The notes beneath the pieces were generated by a model that worked only from the letters and a program-made list of their open reading frames with translations, did not search any database and had not been told where the DNA came from. This document shows, one piece after another, positions 38,610-47,387 of a DNA stretch of 64,000 bases; within the stretch, counting starts at the first letter, position 1; the number at the start of each line of letters is the position of its first letter. The DNA comes from Teichococcus wenyumeiae (GTDB lineage: Bacteria; Pseudomonadota; Alphaproteobacteria; Acetobacterales; Acetobacteraceae). The translations under genes were made by a program, and so were the position numbers. Where the stretch lies: the NCBI RefSeq assembly GCF_003696345.1, contig NZ_RFLX01000016.1, positions 1-64,000 on the forward strand, in the 5' to 3' direction.

Positions 38610-41240
38610 ATGGATGGAGTGACGGTGCGGCAGGATCAGGCCGGTGTGGCGGTGGAGCCGGGGAAGCTGGACGCCGATGCGCCCGGCATGCTGGCCGGGC
38701 TGCGGGTGGTGGAATTCGCGGATGAGCTGGCGGAATATGCCGGGCTGATCCTGGCCGGGTTGGGGGCCGAGGTGATCAAGGTCGAGCCGCCGGAAGGCTC
38801 CCCCACCCGCCATATCGGCCCCTTCGCCGGCGATACGCCGGACCCCGAGAAGTCGCTACATTTCTGGACCTACAACCGCGGCAAGCGGTCGGTCCGCCTC
38901 GACATCGCCGACCCGGCGCGGCGGGAAGCGCTGGAAGCACTGATCCGCTCCGCCGATATCGTGCTGGATTCCACCCGTGGCGGGCTGCATGCGGCGCTGG
39001 GCGAGAGCCTGGAGAGCCTGCCGCGCCGCTTTCCGGGGCTGGTCGTGGCGCGGATGACGCCCTTCGGCGATACCGGGCCCTGGAAGGATTACCGCGCCAG
39101 CGACCTCATCCACCTCGCCCTGGGCGGCGTGATGATGAATTGCGGCTACGACGCCGCGCCGGGTTGGAAATACGACCTGCCGCCCATCGCGCCGCAGCTC
39201 TGGCATGCCTATCACATCGCGGGCGAGCAGCTCACGGTGGGCATCCTGGCGGCGCTGCTGCACCGGCTGCACACGGGGGAAGGGCAGGACGTCTCCGTCG
39301 CCGTGCATGAGGCGGTATCCAAGAACACCGAGCTGGATGTGATGTCCTGGGTGATGCGCCGCGCGCCGCTCTACCGCATGACCTGCCGCCATGCCGGGGA
39401 GCACGTGAACCACGTGCCGAATATCGGCCATACCAAGGACGGGCGCTGGTTCATCGCGCTCGGCCTCTCGGTGCGTGACCAGACGAGCCTGGTGCCCTTC
39501 CTCGCCGAATACGAGATGCAGGCGGATCTGGCGATGCCGGAGCAGGGGGCGGATTCCCGCGCCCGCAATATCCCTGGCTCCGCAGCCGGCGATGAAAGCA
39601 AGGCGCATATCACCGAGGTGATCCAGCGCTTCATGCGCGCCTATACCTACGAGGACATGCCCTGGCGTGAGGCGCAGGCGGCCGGCCTGCTCTGGGCGCC
39701 GCTGCGCAAGCCGCATGAGAATGTGGACGACCCGCACTGGCAGGTGCGCGGCACCTTCGCCGAGGTGGTGCACCCGGAGCTGGGGCGCGCGCTGCCCTAT
39801 CCCGCCAGCCGCTGGCTGAGCACCGAGACGCGCTGGCAGCCGGGCGCCCGGGCACCACAACTGGGCGAGCATACCGAGGCCGTACTGGACGCCGCGCCGG
39901 CCGGGAGGAAGCCGCCCCTCGTGCCCGCGAAACCGCGCGAGGGGCAGCCGCGGCTCTCCGCGCATGGCAAGGCCTTTCCCTTGCAGGGCGTGCGGATCTT
40001 TGACTTCTCCTGGTTCCTGGCTTCCGCCGGCGGCACGCGGCTTTGCGCGGCGCTGGGTGCCGATGTGATCAAGGTGGAGTGGAAGGAGAACCCCGACACC
40101 CGCCTGGCCGCCATGGCGCCGGTGGGTGGACGGGAAGCGCGGCAAAAGGCCACAGCGCCGCTGCCGGGCGTCACGGATTCCGATATGGGCGGGCAGTTCA
40201 ACAACAAGAATGCCGGCAAGAGCGGCCTTTCGCTCAATATCCGCCACCCGAAGGGGTTGGAGATCGCCCGGCGCATGATCGCGCAGTCGGACGTGGTGGC
40301 GGAAGGCTTCTCGCCCGGCGTGCTGAAGCGCCTGGGCCTGGGATACGAGGCGCTGCGGGAGATCCGGCCCGATATCATCTATGTGCAGCAATCCGGCATG
40401 GGCGGCGTCGGCACCTATGGCCGCTTCCGCACCATCGGCCCCGTGGCGGCCGCCTTCGCCGGCACGGCGGAGATGTCCGGCCTGCCGGAACCCGCCATGC
40501 CGGCGGGCTGGGGCTATTCCTACCTCGACTGGATCGGCGCCTACGGCTTCGCCATGGCGATCATGGGCTCGCTGCTGCACCGCGACCGCACCGGGAGGGG
40601 GCAGTGGATCGACAGTTCCCAATGCGAGTCCGGCATCTTCCATTGCGGCGTGCCGATCCTGGACCGCGCGGTGAATGGCCGCTCCTGGACCCGCATCGGC
40701 AACCGCTCCCCCTACAAGCCGGCGGCGCCGCATGGCGCCTATCGCTGCGCCGGGGAGGACCGCTGGATCGCCATCGCCTGCTTCACGGAGGAGGAATGGC
40801 GCGGGCTCTGCCAGGTCGCCGGCCATCCGGGCTGGGCCAGCGACCCACGCTTCGCCACGCTGGAGGGGCGGCTGGCCCACCAGGACGCGCTGGACGTGGC
40901 GCTGACCTCCTGGACGCGGGAGCAGGAGGCCCATGCCTGCATGGCCGCGCTGCAGGCGGCCGGCGTGCCCGCCGGCGTCTGCCAGAATGCGGAGGACCGC
41001 TGCGACCGCGACCCGCAGCTCGCGGCCCTGGATTGGATGACGGAGGTGACCGGCACCAAGATCGGCCGCTGGCCCGTCACGGAACTGCCGGCAAAGCTCT
41101 CGGCCACCCCGGCCTATAGCGGCGGCATCATCGATCGCGGCGCCCCTGGCTATGGCGAGGACAACGAGCGGCTGCTGCGGGACTTGCTGGGTTATTCGGC
41201 GCGCGAGGTCGCCGAACTCGCCGCCGAAGGGGTGATCTGA
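38610..41240 (+). CDS. Double-length CaiB/BaiF CoA-transferase (two fused domains)
   Basis: 876 residues holding two family III CoA-transferase domains, about 28-425 and about 450-870, each with its own start block (LRVVEFADELAEYAGLILAG; VRIFDFSWFLASAGGTRLCA). In the second half Asp640 (SYLDWIGAYGF) sits at the catalytic-Asp position. In the first half the aligned position is Tyr201 (WHAYHIAGEQL). One active and one structural half is therefore likely. The split genes 13710 and 14903 show the same division. It probably activates a carboxylate imported by the preceding transporter (inference). Confidence 0.88.
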   Translation: MDGVTVRQDQAGVAVEPGKLDADAPGMLAGLRVVEFADELAEYAGLILAGLGAEVIKVEPPEGSPTRHIGPFAGDTPDPEKSLHFWTYNRGKRSVRLDIADPARREALEALIRSADIVLDSTRGGLHAALGESLESLPRRFPGLVVARMTPFGDTGPWKDYRASDLIHLALGGVMMNCGYDAAPGWKYDLPPIAPQLWHAYHIAGEQLTVGILAALLHRLHTGEGQDVSVAVHEAVSKNTELDVMSWVMRRAPLYRMTCRHAGEHVNHVPNIGHTKDGRWFIALGLSVRDQTSLVPFLAEYEMQADLAMPEQGADSRARNIPGSAAGDESKAHITEVIQRFMRAYTYEDMPWREAQAAGLLWAPLRKPHENVDDPHWQVRGTFAEVVHPELGRALPYPASRWLSTETRWQPGARAPQLGEHTEAVLDAAPAGRKPPLVPAKPREGQPRLSAHGKAFPLQGVRIFDFSWFLASAGGTRLCAALGADVIKVEWKENPDTRLAAMAPVGGREARQKATAPLPGVTDSDMGGQFNNKNAGKSGLSLNIRHPKGLEIARRMIAQSDVVAEGFSPGVLKRLGLGYEALREIRPDIIYVQQSGMGGVGTYGRFRTIGPVAAAFAGTAEMSGLPEPAMPAGWGYSYLDWIGAYGFAMAIMGSLLHRDRTGRGQWIDSSQCESGIFHCGVPILDRAVNGRSWTRIGNRSPYKPAAPHGAYRCAGEDRWIAIACFTEEEWRGLCQVAGHPGWASDPRFATLEGRLAHQDALDVALTSWTREQEAHACMAALQAAGVPAGVCQNAEDRCDRDPQLAALDWMTEVTGTKIGRWPVTELPAKLSATPAYSGGIIDRGAPGYGEDNERLLRDLLGYSAREVAELAAEGVI

Positions 41241-41244
41241 CGCC

Positions 41245-42027
41245 GTGGCCGGTGCCGGCGGCATCGTTTTCGTGGGGGACCTGCACCGGCGCTGGGACTA
41301 CCTGGAAGACGGGCTGGCGGCACTGGCCACGCCGCCCGCCGCGGCGGTGCTGCTGGGCGACATGGAATGCGACGCGCCCCTGGACCTGCTGGCGGCGCCG
41401 CTGCTCCGCCGTGGCGTGGCGGTGCACTGGATCTTCGGCAACCATGACTATGACGGCGGGCCGGAAATGTGGGCCAACCTCGCCGCGCCGGAGCGCAACC
41501 CGCTGACCGCACCCGGCGCGCTGCATGGCCGGGTGGCCGAGATCGGCGGGCTGCGGGTCGTAGGGCTTGGTGGCGTCTTCCGCCGCCGGGTCTGGGAACC
41601 CCCGGCGCCGCCGCGCCTGCGTCGCAGGGCGGAGCTGGAGGCGGATCTCAATAAGCTGGACGCGGGCTGGAACGCCGCGCAGCGCCAAGCGCTGGGGGAG
41701 GCCCTGGCCGCCATGGCGATCTGGCCGGAGGACTGGGAGGCGCTGTTGGGCCAGCGGGCGGATGTGCTGGTGACCCACGAGGCACCCTCCAGCCGCCCCG
41801 CCGGGGCGGCGGCGCTGGAAGCCCTGGCGCGGAGCCTGGGGGCGCGGCTGGTCGTGCATGGCCACCATCACGTCAATGCCCTCTCGCTCGCGCCTGACGG
41901 CCTGCGGGTGCTGAGTGTCGCGGCCGGTTGGGGCGTGGATGCCAGCGGTGCGGTGCTCTGGGCCGGGGAGGCGCCGCGCTGGCTGGGTGGCCCGCCGCCC
42001 GGCTGGCGATACGCGGTGGCGCCATGA
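41245..42027 (+). CDS. Metallophosphoesterase (calcineurin-like)
   Basis: 260 residues with all five metallophosphoesterase motifs: GDLH (Asp12, His14), GDMECD (39-43), GNHD (65-68), VTHEAPS and HGHHH near 211-215. GTG start at 41245, four bases after the CoA-transferase stop. Why a phosphoesterase sits in a catabolic operon is unclear; the substrate may be a nucleotide, CoA-like or phosphodiester compound. Cytoplasmic, no signal peptide. Confidence 0.87.
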   Translation: MAGAGGIVFVGDLHRRWDYLEDGLAALATPPAAAVLLGDMECDAPLDLLAAPLLRRGVAVHWIFGNHDYDGGPEMWANLAAPERNPLTAPGALHGRVAEIGGLRVVGLGGVFRRRVWEPPAPPRLRRRAELEADLNKLDAGWNAAQRQALGEALAAMAIWPEDWEALLGQRADVLVTHEAPSSRPAGAAALEALARSLGARLVVHGHHHVNALSLAPDGLRVLSVAAGWGVDASGAVLWAGEAPRWLGGPPPGWRYAVAP

Positions 42028-42089
42028 CGGAAAGCAGGGCCGCGCCGGAGCGGCGTGACAACAAGCAACACGACTGGGACGGAGCGAGC

Positions 42090-43004
42090 ATGGAGAATAT
42101 CGAGATCATGGCCCGCGGGTTGGGCTTTCCCGAAGGGCCGGTGGTGCTGGAGGACGGCACCGTCTTCATCACCGAGATCAACGGCGGCAAGATCACGCGG
42201 GTGACGGCCGATGGGAAGGTCACCTCGATTGGTGAACCCGGCGGCGGGCCGAACGGGCTGGCCATGGGGCCGGACGGCGCGCTCTATCTTTGCGATAATG
42301 GCGGCAGCCTGTATTTGCCCGGGCATTTCATGGGCATGGGGCCTTCCGCCGATTATGCCGGTGGCTCGATCCAGCGCGTCGATCCGCGGACCGGTGAGCG
42401 GCGGGTGCTGTATGCCGAATGCAACGGCCACCGGTTCTCCGCGCCCAATGACCTGGTCTTCGACCGGCACGGCGGCTTCTACTTCACCGATATGGGCAAA
42501 CGCTACGCGCGCTCACGCGACCACGGCGGGCTCTATTACGCCCTGCCGGATGGCTCCTCCGTCCGCGAGCTCGCCTACCCCATCCTCAGCCCCAATGGCG
42601 TCGGCCTCTCCCCGGATGAGCGCAGGGTCTATGTGGCCGATACCGAGGGCGCGCGCCTCTGGTGCTTCGATGTAGAAGCTCCTGGCGTGGTGAAGCCCGG
42701 CGTCTTTCCCGCGCCGCATGGCGGGCGCTGCATCGGCGGCCTGCCCGGGCCCACGCGCTTCGACAGCCTGGCGGTGACGGCGGCGGGCAATATCGCGGTG
42801 ACGACGCTGGGCACCGGCTTCATCACGGTCTTCGCCCCGGATGGCCGCGTCATCCGCGAACTGAAGATGCCGGACACGCATCCGACCAATATTTGCTTCG
42901 GCGGCACAGACATGCGCACCGCCTATGTCACCCTCTCGGCCAAGGGCGAGCTGGCCCGCATGCGCTGGGACGAGCCCGGGTTGCGGCTGAACTTCCAGCG
43001 CTGA
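42090..43004 (+). CDS. SMP-30/gluconolactonase family protein
   Basis: Six-bladed beta-propeller lactonase of about 304 residues. Metal-site segments are GLGFPEGPVV (Glu), APNDLVFDRHGGFYFTD (Asn, Asp) and SPNGVGLSPDERRVYVADT. ATG 42090 starts right at the conserved domain; an upstream ATG at 42024 overlaps the previous stop (ATGA) and would add 22 residues, so translation may start there instead. It likely opens a lactone of a sugar or aromatic intermediate and is the last gene of the long 31446-43004 operon. Confidence 0.88.
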   Translation: MENIEIMARGLGFPEGPVVLEDGTVFITEINGGKITRVTADGKVTSIGEPGGGPNGLAMGPDGALYLCDNGGSLYLPGHFMGMGPSADYAGGSIQRVDPRTGERRVLYAECNGHRFSAPNDLVFDRHGGFYFTDMGKRYARSRDHGGLYYALPDGSSVRELAYPILSPNGVGLSPDERRVYVADTEGARLWCFDVEAPGVVKPGVFPAPHGGRCIGGLPGPTRFDSLAVTAAGNIAVTTLGTGFITVFAPDGRVIRELKMPDTHPTNICFGGTDMRTAYVTLSAKGELARMRWDEPGLRLNFQR

Positions 43005-43028
43005 CTTGGCAGTCCTGACAGCGCCACC

Positions 43029-43062
43029 CTCCCGCCCCGCCTCACGTTTACTTCGGCGGGAG
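43029..43062. terminator. Hairpin after the SMP-30 gene
   Basis: 8-bp perfect stem CTCCCGCC / GGCGGGAG with an 18-base loop, 25 bp past the stop of the SMP-30 gene. There is no T-tract. The position suits the end of the long operon, ahead of the GntR promoter. Confidence 0.45.
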
Positions 43063-43112
43063 CACCCGGGTAATCTGGCCCAAGGAAATGCCGGACATGC
43101 CCCGGTAAGGAT

Positions 43113-43808
43113 ATGGTAACGATGGCGTTCAGGACCAAACAGGATCAAGTGGCCGAAATCCTCCGCGAGCGCATCATCGCTGGCACTTATCCACGTGGCA
43201 CCAAGTTGAAGCAGTCCCAGATCGCGGAGGAACTGGGCGTTTCCATCACTCCGGTCCGCGAGGCGCTGCATACGCTGGAGGCCGAAGGTTATGTAGCCGG
43301 CGTATCCCACAAGGGGCTCCTGGTACCGGAGGTGGTGCCCGGCGCCGCCACCGAGGTCTTTGAGCTGCGCGTGTTGCTGGAACGCGAACTGACGGCCCGG
43401 GCCGTCGCGGCGATGACGCCACGCGACATCGCCGGCCTGCGGGAAAGCCAGGCCCGCATCGTGGCGCTGACCGGCAGCGGCACCGAACAAGAGATGCGGG
43501 CGGAAAACTACCGTTTCCACTTCCGGCTCTATGAGATGGCCAAGCGGCCGCAGACTTTGCAGTTCGTGCGCGTCCTATGGGCCAAGTACCCGTTCATCGG
43601 CCAGGAATACATTGGCCGGCGCGAGAAGCAGATGGCGGAGCATGAACGTTTCCTGTCCATGCTGGAGGCCGGCAATGCGAAAGGCGCGGTGCAGGCGCTG
43701 GTGGACCATATCGAGAGCGGTTGGGCCGGAATGCAAGCCGGCGGACAGTCGGAGGCCGCCGAAGCGGCATCCGAACCAAAACCGAAACGCCGCGTCCTCC
43801 GCGCTTGA
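43113..43808 (+). CDS. GntR-family regulator (FCD/FadR type)
   Basis: 231 residues. The N-terminal winged HTH contains LKQSQIAEELGVSITPVREALHTLEAEGYV without the long run quoted elsewhere: key parts are SQIAEELGVS and TPVREALHTLE (about 29-53). A C-terminal all-helical FCD ligand domain follows (ELRVLLERELTARAV). ATG 43113 is very close to aaggat; ATG 43122 has better spacing. Members usually repress neighbouring catabolic operons and release on binding an acid or acyl-CoA. The long operon ending at 43004 is the natural target (inference). Confidence 0.9.
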   Translation: MVTMAFRTKQDQVAEILRERIIAGTYPRGTKLKQSQIAEELGVSITPVREALHTLEAEGYVAGVSHKGLLVPEVVPGAATEVFELRVLLERELTARAVAAMTPRDIAGLRESQARIVALTGSGTEQEMRAENYRFHFRLYEMAKRPQTLQFVRVLWAKYPFIGQEYIGRREKQMAEHERFLSMLEAGNAKGAVQALVDHIESGWAGMQAGGQSEAAEAASEPKPKRRVLRA

Positions 43809-43812
43809 CGCG

Positions 43813-43839
43813 GCGGGGCGCGTCATCCGCGCGCCCCGC
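43813..43839. terminator. Strong bidirectional hairpin between convergent genes
   Basis: Perfect 10-bp GC-rich stem (GCGGGGCGCG / CGCGCCCCGC) with a 7-base loop, directly between the stops of the GntR gene (43808) and the minus-strand hydrolase (43861). It can serve both genes; no clear T-tract. Confidence 0.65.
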
Positions 43840-43860
43840 ATCGCTTCGCTGACCCGCTGA

Positions 43861-44571
43861 TCAGACGGTGCAGGATTCACCCACCGCCAGAACACGCACG
43901 CGCCCGGCCTGGTCGCCCATCTCGCGCAGGAAAGGCTCGGGAGACTGCACCAGCGGCGGGAAGGTGCCGTAGTGGCAGGGCAGCACCGTCCCGGCATCGG
44001 GCAGGAAGCGGCGCATGGCCAGGGCGGCGCTGCGCGGGCCCATGGTGAAGCGGTCGCCGATCGGCACCATCACGACCTCGGGCCGGTAGAGCTCCGCGAT
44101 CAGCGCCATGTCCGAGAAGATGTCGGTGTCGCCGGTGTGGTAGACCACCGGCTCACCCGCCGCCCTGGGGCTGATCACCACGCCATTGGGCAGGCCCAGG
44201 TTGTGCAGTACGCCATTCTCATCCAGCTCCGAGGAGGAATGGAAAGCGGTGGTGAGCGAGACGGTGAACTCACCCTGGTCGGTGGTGCCGCCGGTATTCA
44301 TCGGGTCGGTGGCCGCGACACCCTTGGCGGCCAGGAACTGGCACAGTTCGAAGGTCGCCACCAGCTTGGCGCCGGTGCGCTGGGCGATGGCGACCGTGTC
44401 GCCGACATGGTCGCCATGGCCATGGGTCAGCACGATATGGGTGGTGCCGGCCGTGACGGCTTCCACATCGCCCTTGAAGTTGCCGTTGCCGGACAGGAAG
44501 GGGTCGATCAGCACCACGGCGCTGCCGAAATCCAGCCGATAGGCGGAGTGACCGAACCAGGTGATCTTCAT
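43861..44571 (-). CDS. UPF0173 metal-dependent hydrolase (beta-lactamase fold)
   Basis: 236 residues. It begins MKITWFGHSAYRLDFG and has the zinc motif HGHGDHVGD (His50, His52, Asp54, His55), with later ligands in YHTGDTDIFSD and CHYGTFPPL. ATG 44571 follows GGCGAGGAGA. The family is widespread and mostly uncharacterised; L-ascorbate-6-phosphate lactonase is a distant relative. Last of three minus-strand genes. Confidence 0.9.
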   Translation of the reverse strand: MKITWFGHSAYRLDFGSAVVLIDPFLSGNGNFKGDVEAVTAGTTHIVLTHGHGDHVGDTVAIAQRTGAKLVATFELCQFLAAKGVAATDPMNTGGTTDQGEFTVSLTTAFHSSSELDENGVLHNLGLPNGVVISPRAAGEPVVYHTGDTDIFSDMALIAELYRPEVVMVPIGDRFTMGPRSAALAMRRFLPDAGTVLPCHYGTFPPLVQSPEPFLREMGDQAGRVRVLAVGESCTV

Positions 44572-44655
44572 GCTTGTCTCCTCGCCACGTCGCGTTCGCC
44601 GCGGCTGTAATGCCAAACCGGGCCGATGGCTACCGGCACAAGGCCCGTCAGGGGG

Positions 44656-45246
44656 TCAGAAAGGCGTGTAGGTGCCGACCATGTCGAGCGCATCGGCCAA
44701 AAGGCCGAAGGGCGTGGGATCGAACTGCTCGGACATCGGTGCGCCCGTGTCCACCAGGCCGATGAAGTCGGTGCCGGCAGACCCCGCGTCATGCGCCAGC
44801 ACGCGGACGCGCCGCACCTCAGGCCGCATCCCGAAGCTGGCACGCATCGCCGTCACGATGGCATCGGCATCGCCGGCCTTCAGGCCACGGAAGCGCAGCA
44901 GCAGCAGGCGGGCGGGGCGTGTGGCTTGGCCGCCGCCGGAATAGATCTGCTCGCCGGTGAAGCGCTGCACCCTGGCCCGGGCCGTGATGCGCTTGGTCCA
45001 GGGCGTTGCCTGGTCAAAGGATACGCGCAGGTATTCGGGCGACTCTATTACGGCCACCGAAGCCAGATCATAGAAGGCAAGGTAACGAGGCGCGCCACCG
45101 GCGAGGCTGTGGAAGCGCGTTCCGCTTTCGAAGCCCGGAATGGCGAGACGGTCCGGAACATGCTCCGTGTCGTACCAGGCGTTGAATTCCTCCTCCAGCG
45201 CCGTGGGCGGATGCATGAGCACCAGCAGGTAGCCCTTTCTCGACAT
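44656..45246 (-). CDS. Dimeric alpha-beta barrel protein (EthD/DUF4286-like)
   Basis: 196 residues that look like two tandem ferredoxin-like halves. The first contains GYLLVLMHPPTALEEEFNAW and YDTEHVPDRLAIPGF, typical of EthD/DUF4286-type proteins; the second (about 110-196) begins RPARLLLLRFRGL. No catalytic motif is known for certain. It lies 6 bp after the hydrolase in the same minus-strand operon, so it may be an accessory or isomerase-like protein of that pathway. Confidence 0.7.
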   Translation of the reverse strand: MSRKGYLLVLMHPPTALEEEFNAWYDTEHVPDRLAIPGFESGTRFHSLAGGAPRYLAFYDLASVAVIESPEYLRVSFDQATPWTKRITARARVQRFTGEQIYSGGGQATRPARLLLLRFRGLKAGDADAIVTAMRASFGMRPEVRRVRVLAHDAGSAGTDFIGLVDTGAPMSEQFDPTPFGLLADALDMVGTYTPF

Positions 45247-45252
45247 GCCCTT

Positions 45253-46059
45253 CTATCCTCTTCCTGGCGGCTTGCCGCCGATGATGGGGGCGAGGAAGTC
45301 CAGCACCCGGGCGGCGAAGCGCGCAGGCTGCTGGTAGGGCAGGAAATGCGCTGCTTCCTCATCGATCTCCAGTTGCGCCGTGCCAGCCGGCAGAAGGCCC
45401 GATACCTCCTCCGCCAGCGCTGGCGGCAACAGCAGGTCGTGGCGGCCGGCGACGAGCAATGCCGGGCAGCGGATACGGCGCAGGTCGGCAGTGGCATCCG
45501 CGGTGGCAAAGCCCAGCACGGCATCGGCATAGGCCGCGGCATCCTGCGCCGCGAAGGCGGCAAGATAGCGGGCATGACGCCCGTCGCGTGGCTGCGCGGC
45601 GAAGGGGCGGTCCACCGCGTCTGGCAGGATGGCGGCCATGCCGCCGGTTCTCACGGCGTCAGCGCGGGCCCGCAGCATGGTGCCCGCGGCTTCACTGGTG
45701 CGCGGTGTCGGATTCGACATCACCACAGCCGGCACGTGCTCAGCATGACGCGCGGCGTAAGCGGCGGCGACCATGCTGCCCATGGCACAGCCAATGGGAA
45801 TCACGGAAACCAGCCCCAAAGCGGCCCTCAGGGCTTCCAGGTCCTGGACATGCCGGTCGAGGCCCGGTGGCTGCGCCGCGCGTGGAGAAGCGCCAGCGGA
45901 GCGAAGATCCACCGCGAGGCAGGGAAGATGCGGCTCCCATAGCGGCAGGCTGGCAGCCCAGAAATCCAGCGCGGCGCCAAGGGGATGAAGCAGCAGCAGA
46001 ACTGGCCCCGTATCGGCAGGGGGTCCTGTCAGACGGTGGTGCAACACAGCCGGCATCAC
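45253..46059 (-). CDS. Alpha/beta hydrolase (PcaD-like) with Cys at the nucleophile
   Basis: 268 residues, similar in layout to 3-oxoadipate enol-lactonase: HPLGAALDFWAASLPLWEPH near the N-terminus, AGRHDLLLPP for the acid region and His238 in EEAAHFLPY. The nucleophile elbow reads IGCAMGSM, so Cys91 stands where PcaD has Ser. Cysteine nucleophiles are known in dienelactone hydrolases, so it may be active on lactones. First gene of a three-gene minus-strand operon, divergent from the amidohydrolase/CMD pair. Confidence 0.85.
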   Translation of the reverse strand: MMPAVLHHRLTGPPADTGPVLLLLHPLGAALDFWAASLPLWEPHLPCLAVDLRSAGASPRAAQPPGLDRHVQDLEALRAALGLVSVIPIGCAMGSMVAAAYAARHAEHVPAVVMSNPTPRTSEAAGTMLRARADAVRTGGMAAILPDAVDRPFAAQPRDGRHARYLAAFAAQDAAAYADAVLGFATADATADLRRIRCPALLVAGRHDLLLPPALAEEVSGLLPAGTAQLEIDEEAAHFLPYQQPARFAARVLDFLAPIIGGKPPGRG

Positions 46060-46273
46060 TGCGCCGGCCCTTTATTCAGCCCGACGGGGATTCCAGTATT
46101 GCTGGGGTGGCGCATTCGGGCCTCCTCACATCCTGCTGACACTTCTACGAGGCGCATCCGCTGTCAATCGAGCATCGCTGATACCACAACAATCTTTGGG
46201 AGAGCGGTGCGGGCAGGAATGATTCCAGAAGGCTGCATAAGGAGAGTCGACGGCCCCCGCGCATGTGCATAGG

Positions 46274-47374
46274 ATGAATCCGGGCGTTGGACCGGAAGGT
46301 GCGCCCCAAGAAGCTTTGGAGGATAGGCCCCTGAGCACGACCGCTGCCGCACCTGTGCGGCATCCTACCATTCGTCCGGACTGGCTCGCCCGCAACGCGG
46401 AACCGGCGCTGGAGCCTGATCTGCCCATTGTGGACGCGCATCACCACCTCTGGGACCGGCCGGGCGATCCCTATATGCTCGATGAATTCCTGGCCGATGC
46501 TTCCGGCGGCCACGCCGTGCAGGCCAGCGTCTTCATCGAATGCAACACCTCCTATCACCCGGACGGCGACCCGCTGTTCCGTCCGCTGGGGGAAACGGAA
46601 TTCGTAGCGGCTGCCGCAGCCCGTGCCGCGTCGAGACCGCACGGACCGCGCGTCGCGGATGGCATCGTTGGCTTCGCGGACCTGAGCGCCGGTGCCGCCG
46701 TCCGCCCGGTGCTAGAGGCGCAGATCGAGGCGGGGCGAGGGCACTTCCGCGGCATCCGGCAGATCGCTGCCTGGCATCCAGACCCGGCAGCGCGAGGCTC
46801 CGTGGCCACGCCGCCGCCCATGATGATGCTCGATCCAGGCTTCCGCGAAGGCTTCGCGCAGCTTGCGCCATTGGGACTGAGCTTCGACGCCTGGGCCTAC
46901 CATACGCAGCTCGCGGAGCTGCGCGACTTGGCTGATGCCTTCCCCGAAACCCGCATCGTCTTGAATCATGTCGGCGGCGCCATCGGGATCGGGCCTTATG
47001 CGAGCCGCCGGCGCCATGTTTCCGCGGCCTGGAGCGCCGCGATCCGTGAACTCTCGCATTGCCCCAATCTGCATGTGAAGCTCGGCGGGCTGGGGATGCG
47101 GCTCTTCGGCTTCGGCCTGCATGAAGGCGAGGTTCCACCGGATTCTGTGCAACTGGCTGAACTCTGGCGGCCCTATATCGAGACTTGCGTGGAAGCCTTC
47201 GGGCCGCAGCGATGCATGTTCGAAAGCAATTTCCCGGTGGACAAGGCCAGTTGTGGCTACACGGTCCTGTGGAATGCCTTCAAGCGCATCACTGCTGGAT
47301 GGTCGGAACATGAGCGGGCAGCATTGTTCCACGGCAATGCCACGCGCTTCTACCGCCTCGGCGAAACGGCCTAG
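46274..47374 (+). CDS. Amidohydrolase-2 family TIM-barrel protein
   Basis: About 366 residues of the PF04909 family, which includes lactonases such as LigI and decarboxylases. Metal-binding HxH is in VDAHHHLWDRP (His56, His58); later blocks are IRQIAAWHPDP, LNHVGGAIG and MFESNFPVDK, where the Asp is the usual catalytic residue. The start is unclear: ATG 46274 has a weak Shine-Dalgarno and GTG 46265 is possible. It is co-directional with the CMD gene 13 bp downstream. Ring-cleavage product hydrolysis is the likely role (inference). Confidence 0.83.
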   Translation: MNPGVGPEGAPQEALEDRPLSTTAAAPVRHPTIRPDWLARNAEPALEPDLPIVDAHHHLWDRPGDPYMLDEFLADASGGHAVQASVFIECNTSYHPDGDPLFRPLGETEFVAAAAARAASRPHGPRVADGIVGFADLSAGAAVRPVLEAQIEAGRGHFRGIRQIAAWHPDPAARGSVATPPPMMMLDPGFREGFAQLAPLGLSFDAWAYHTQLAELRDLADAFPETRIVLNHVGGAIGIGPYASRRRHVSAAWSAAIRELSHCPNLHVKLGGLGMRLFGFGLHEGEVPPDSVQLAELWRPYIETCVEAFGPQRCMFESNFPVDKASCGYTVLWNAFKRITAGWSEHERAALFHGNATRFYRLGETA

Positions 47375-47387
47375 GAAGGAGCTGGAC

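Noticed and set aside
38856-41264. Very long antisense open frame (about 800 codons) opposite the double CoA-transferase
   Set aside because: Typical of high-GC DNA, where the antisense frame lacks stops. The plus strand encodes a full, motif-complete protein and the antisense translation is His/Arg/Ala-rich with no recognisable fold.
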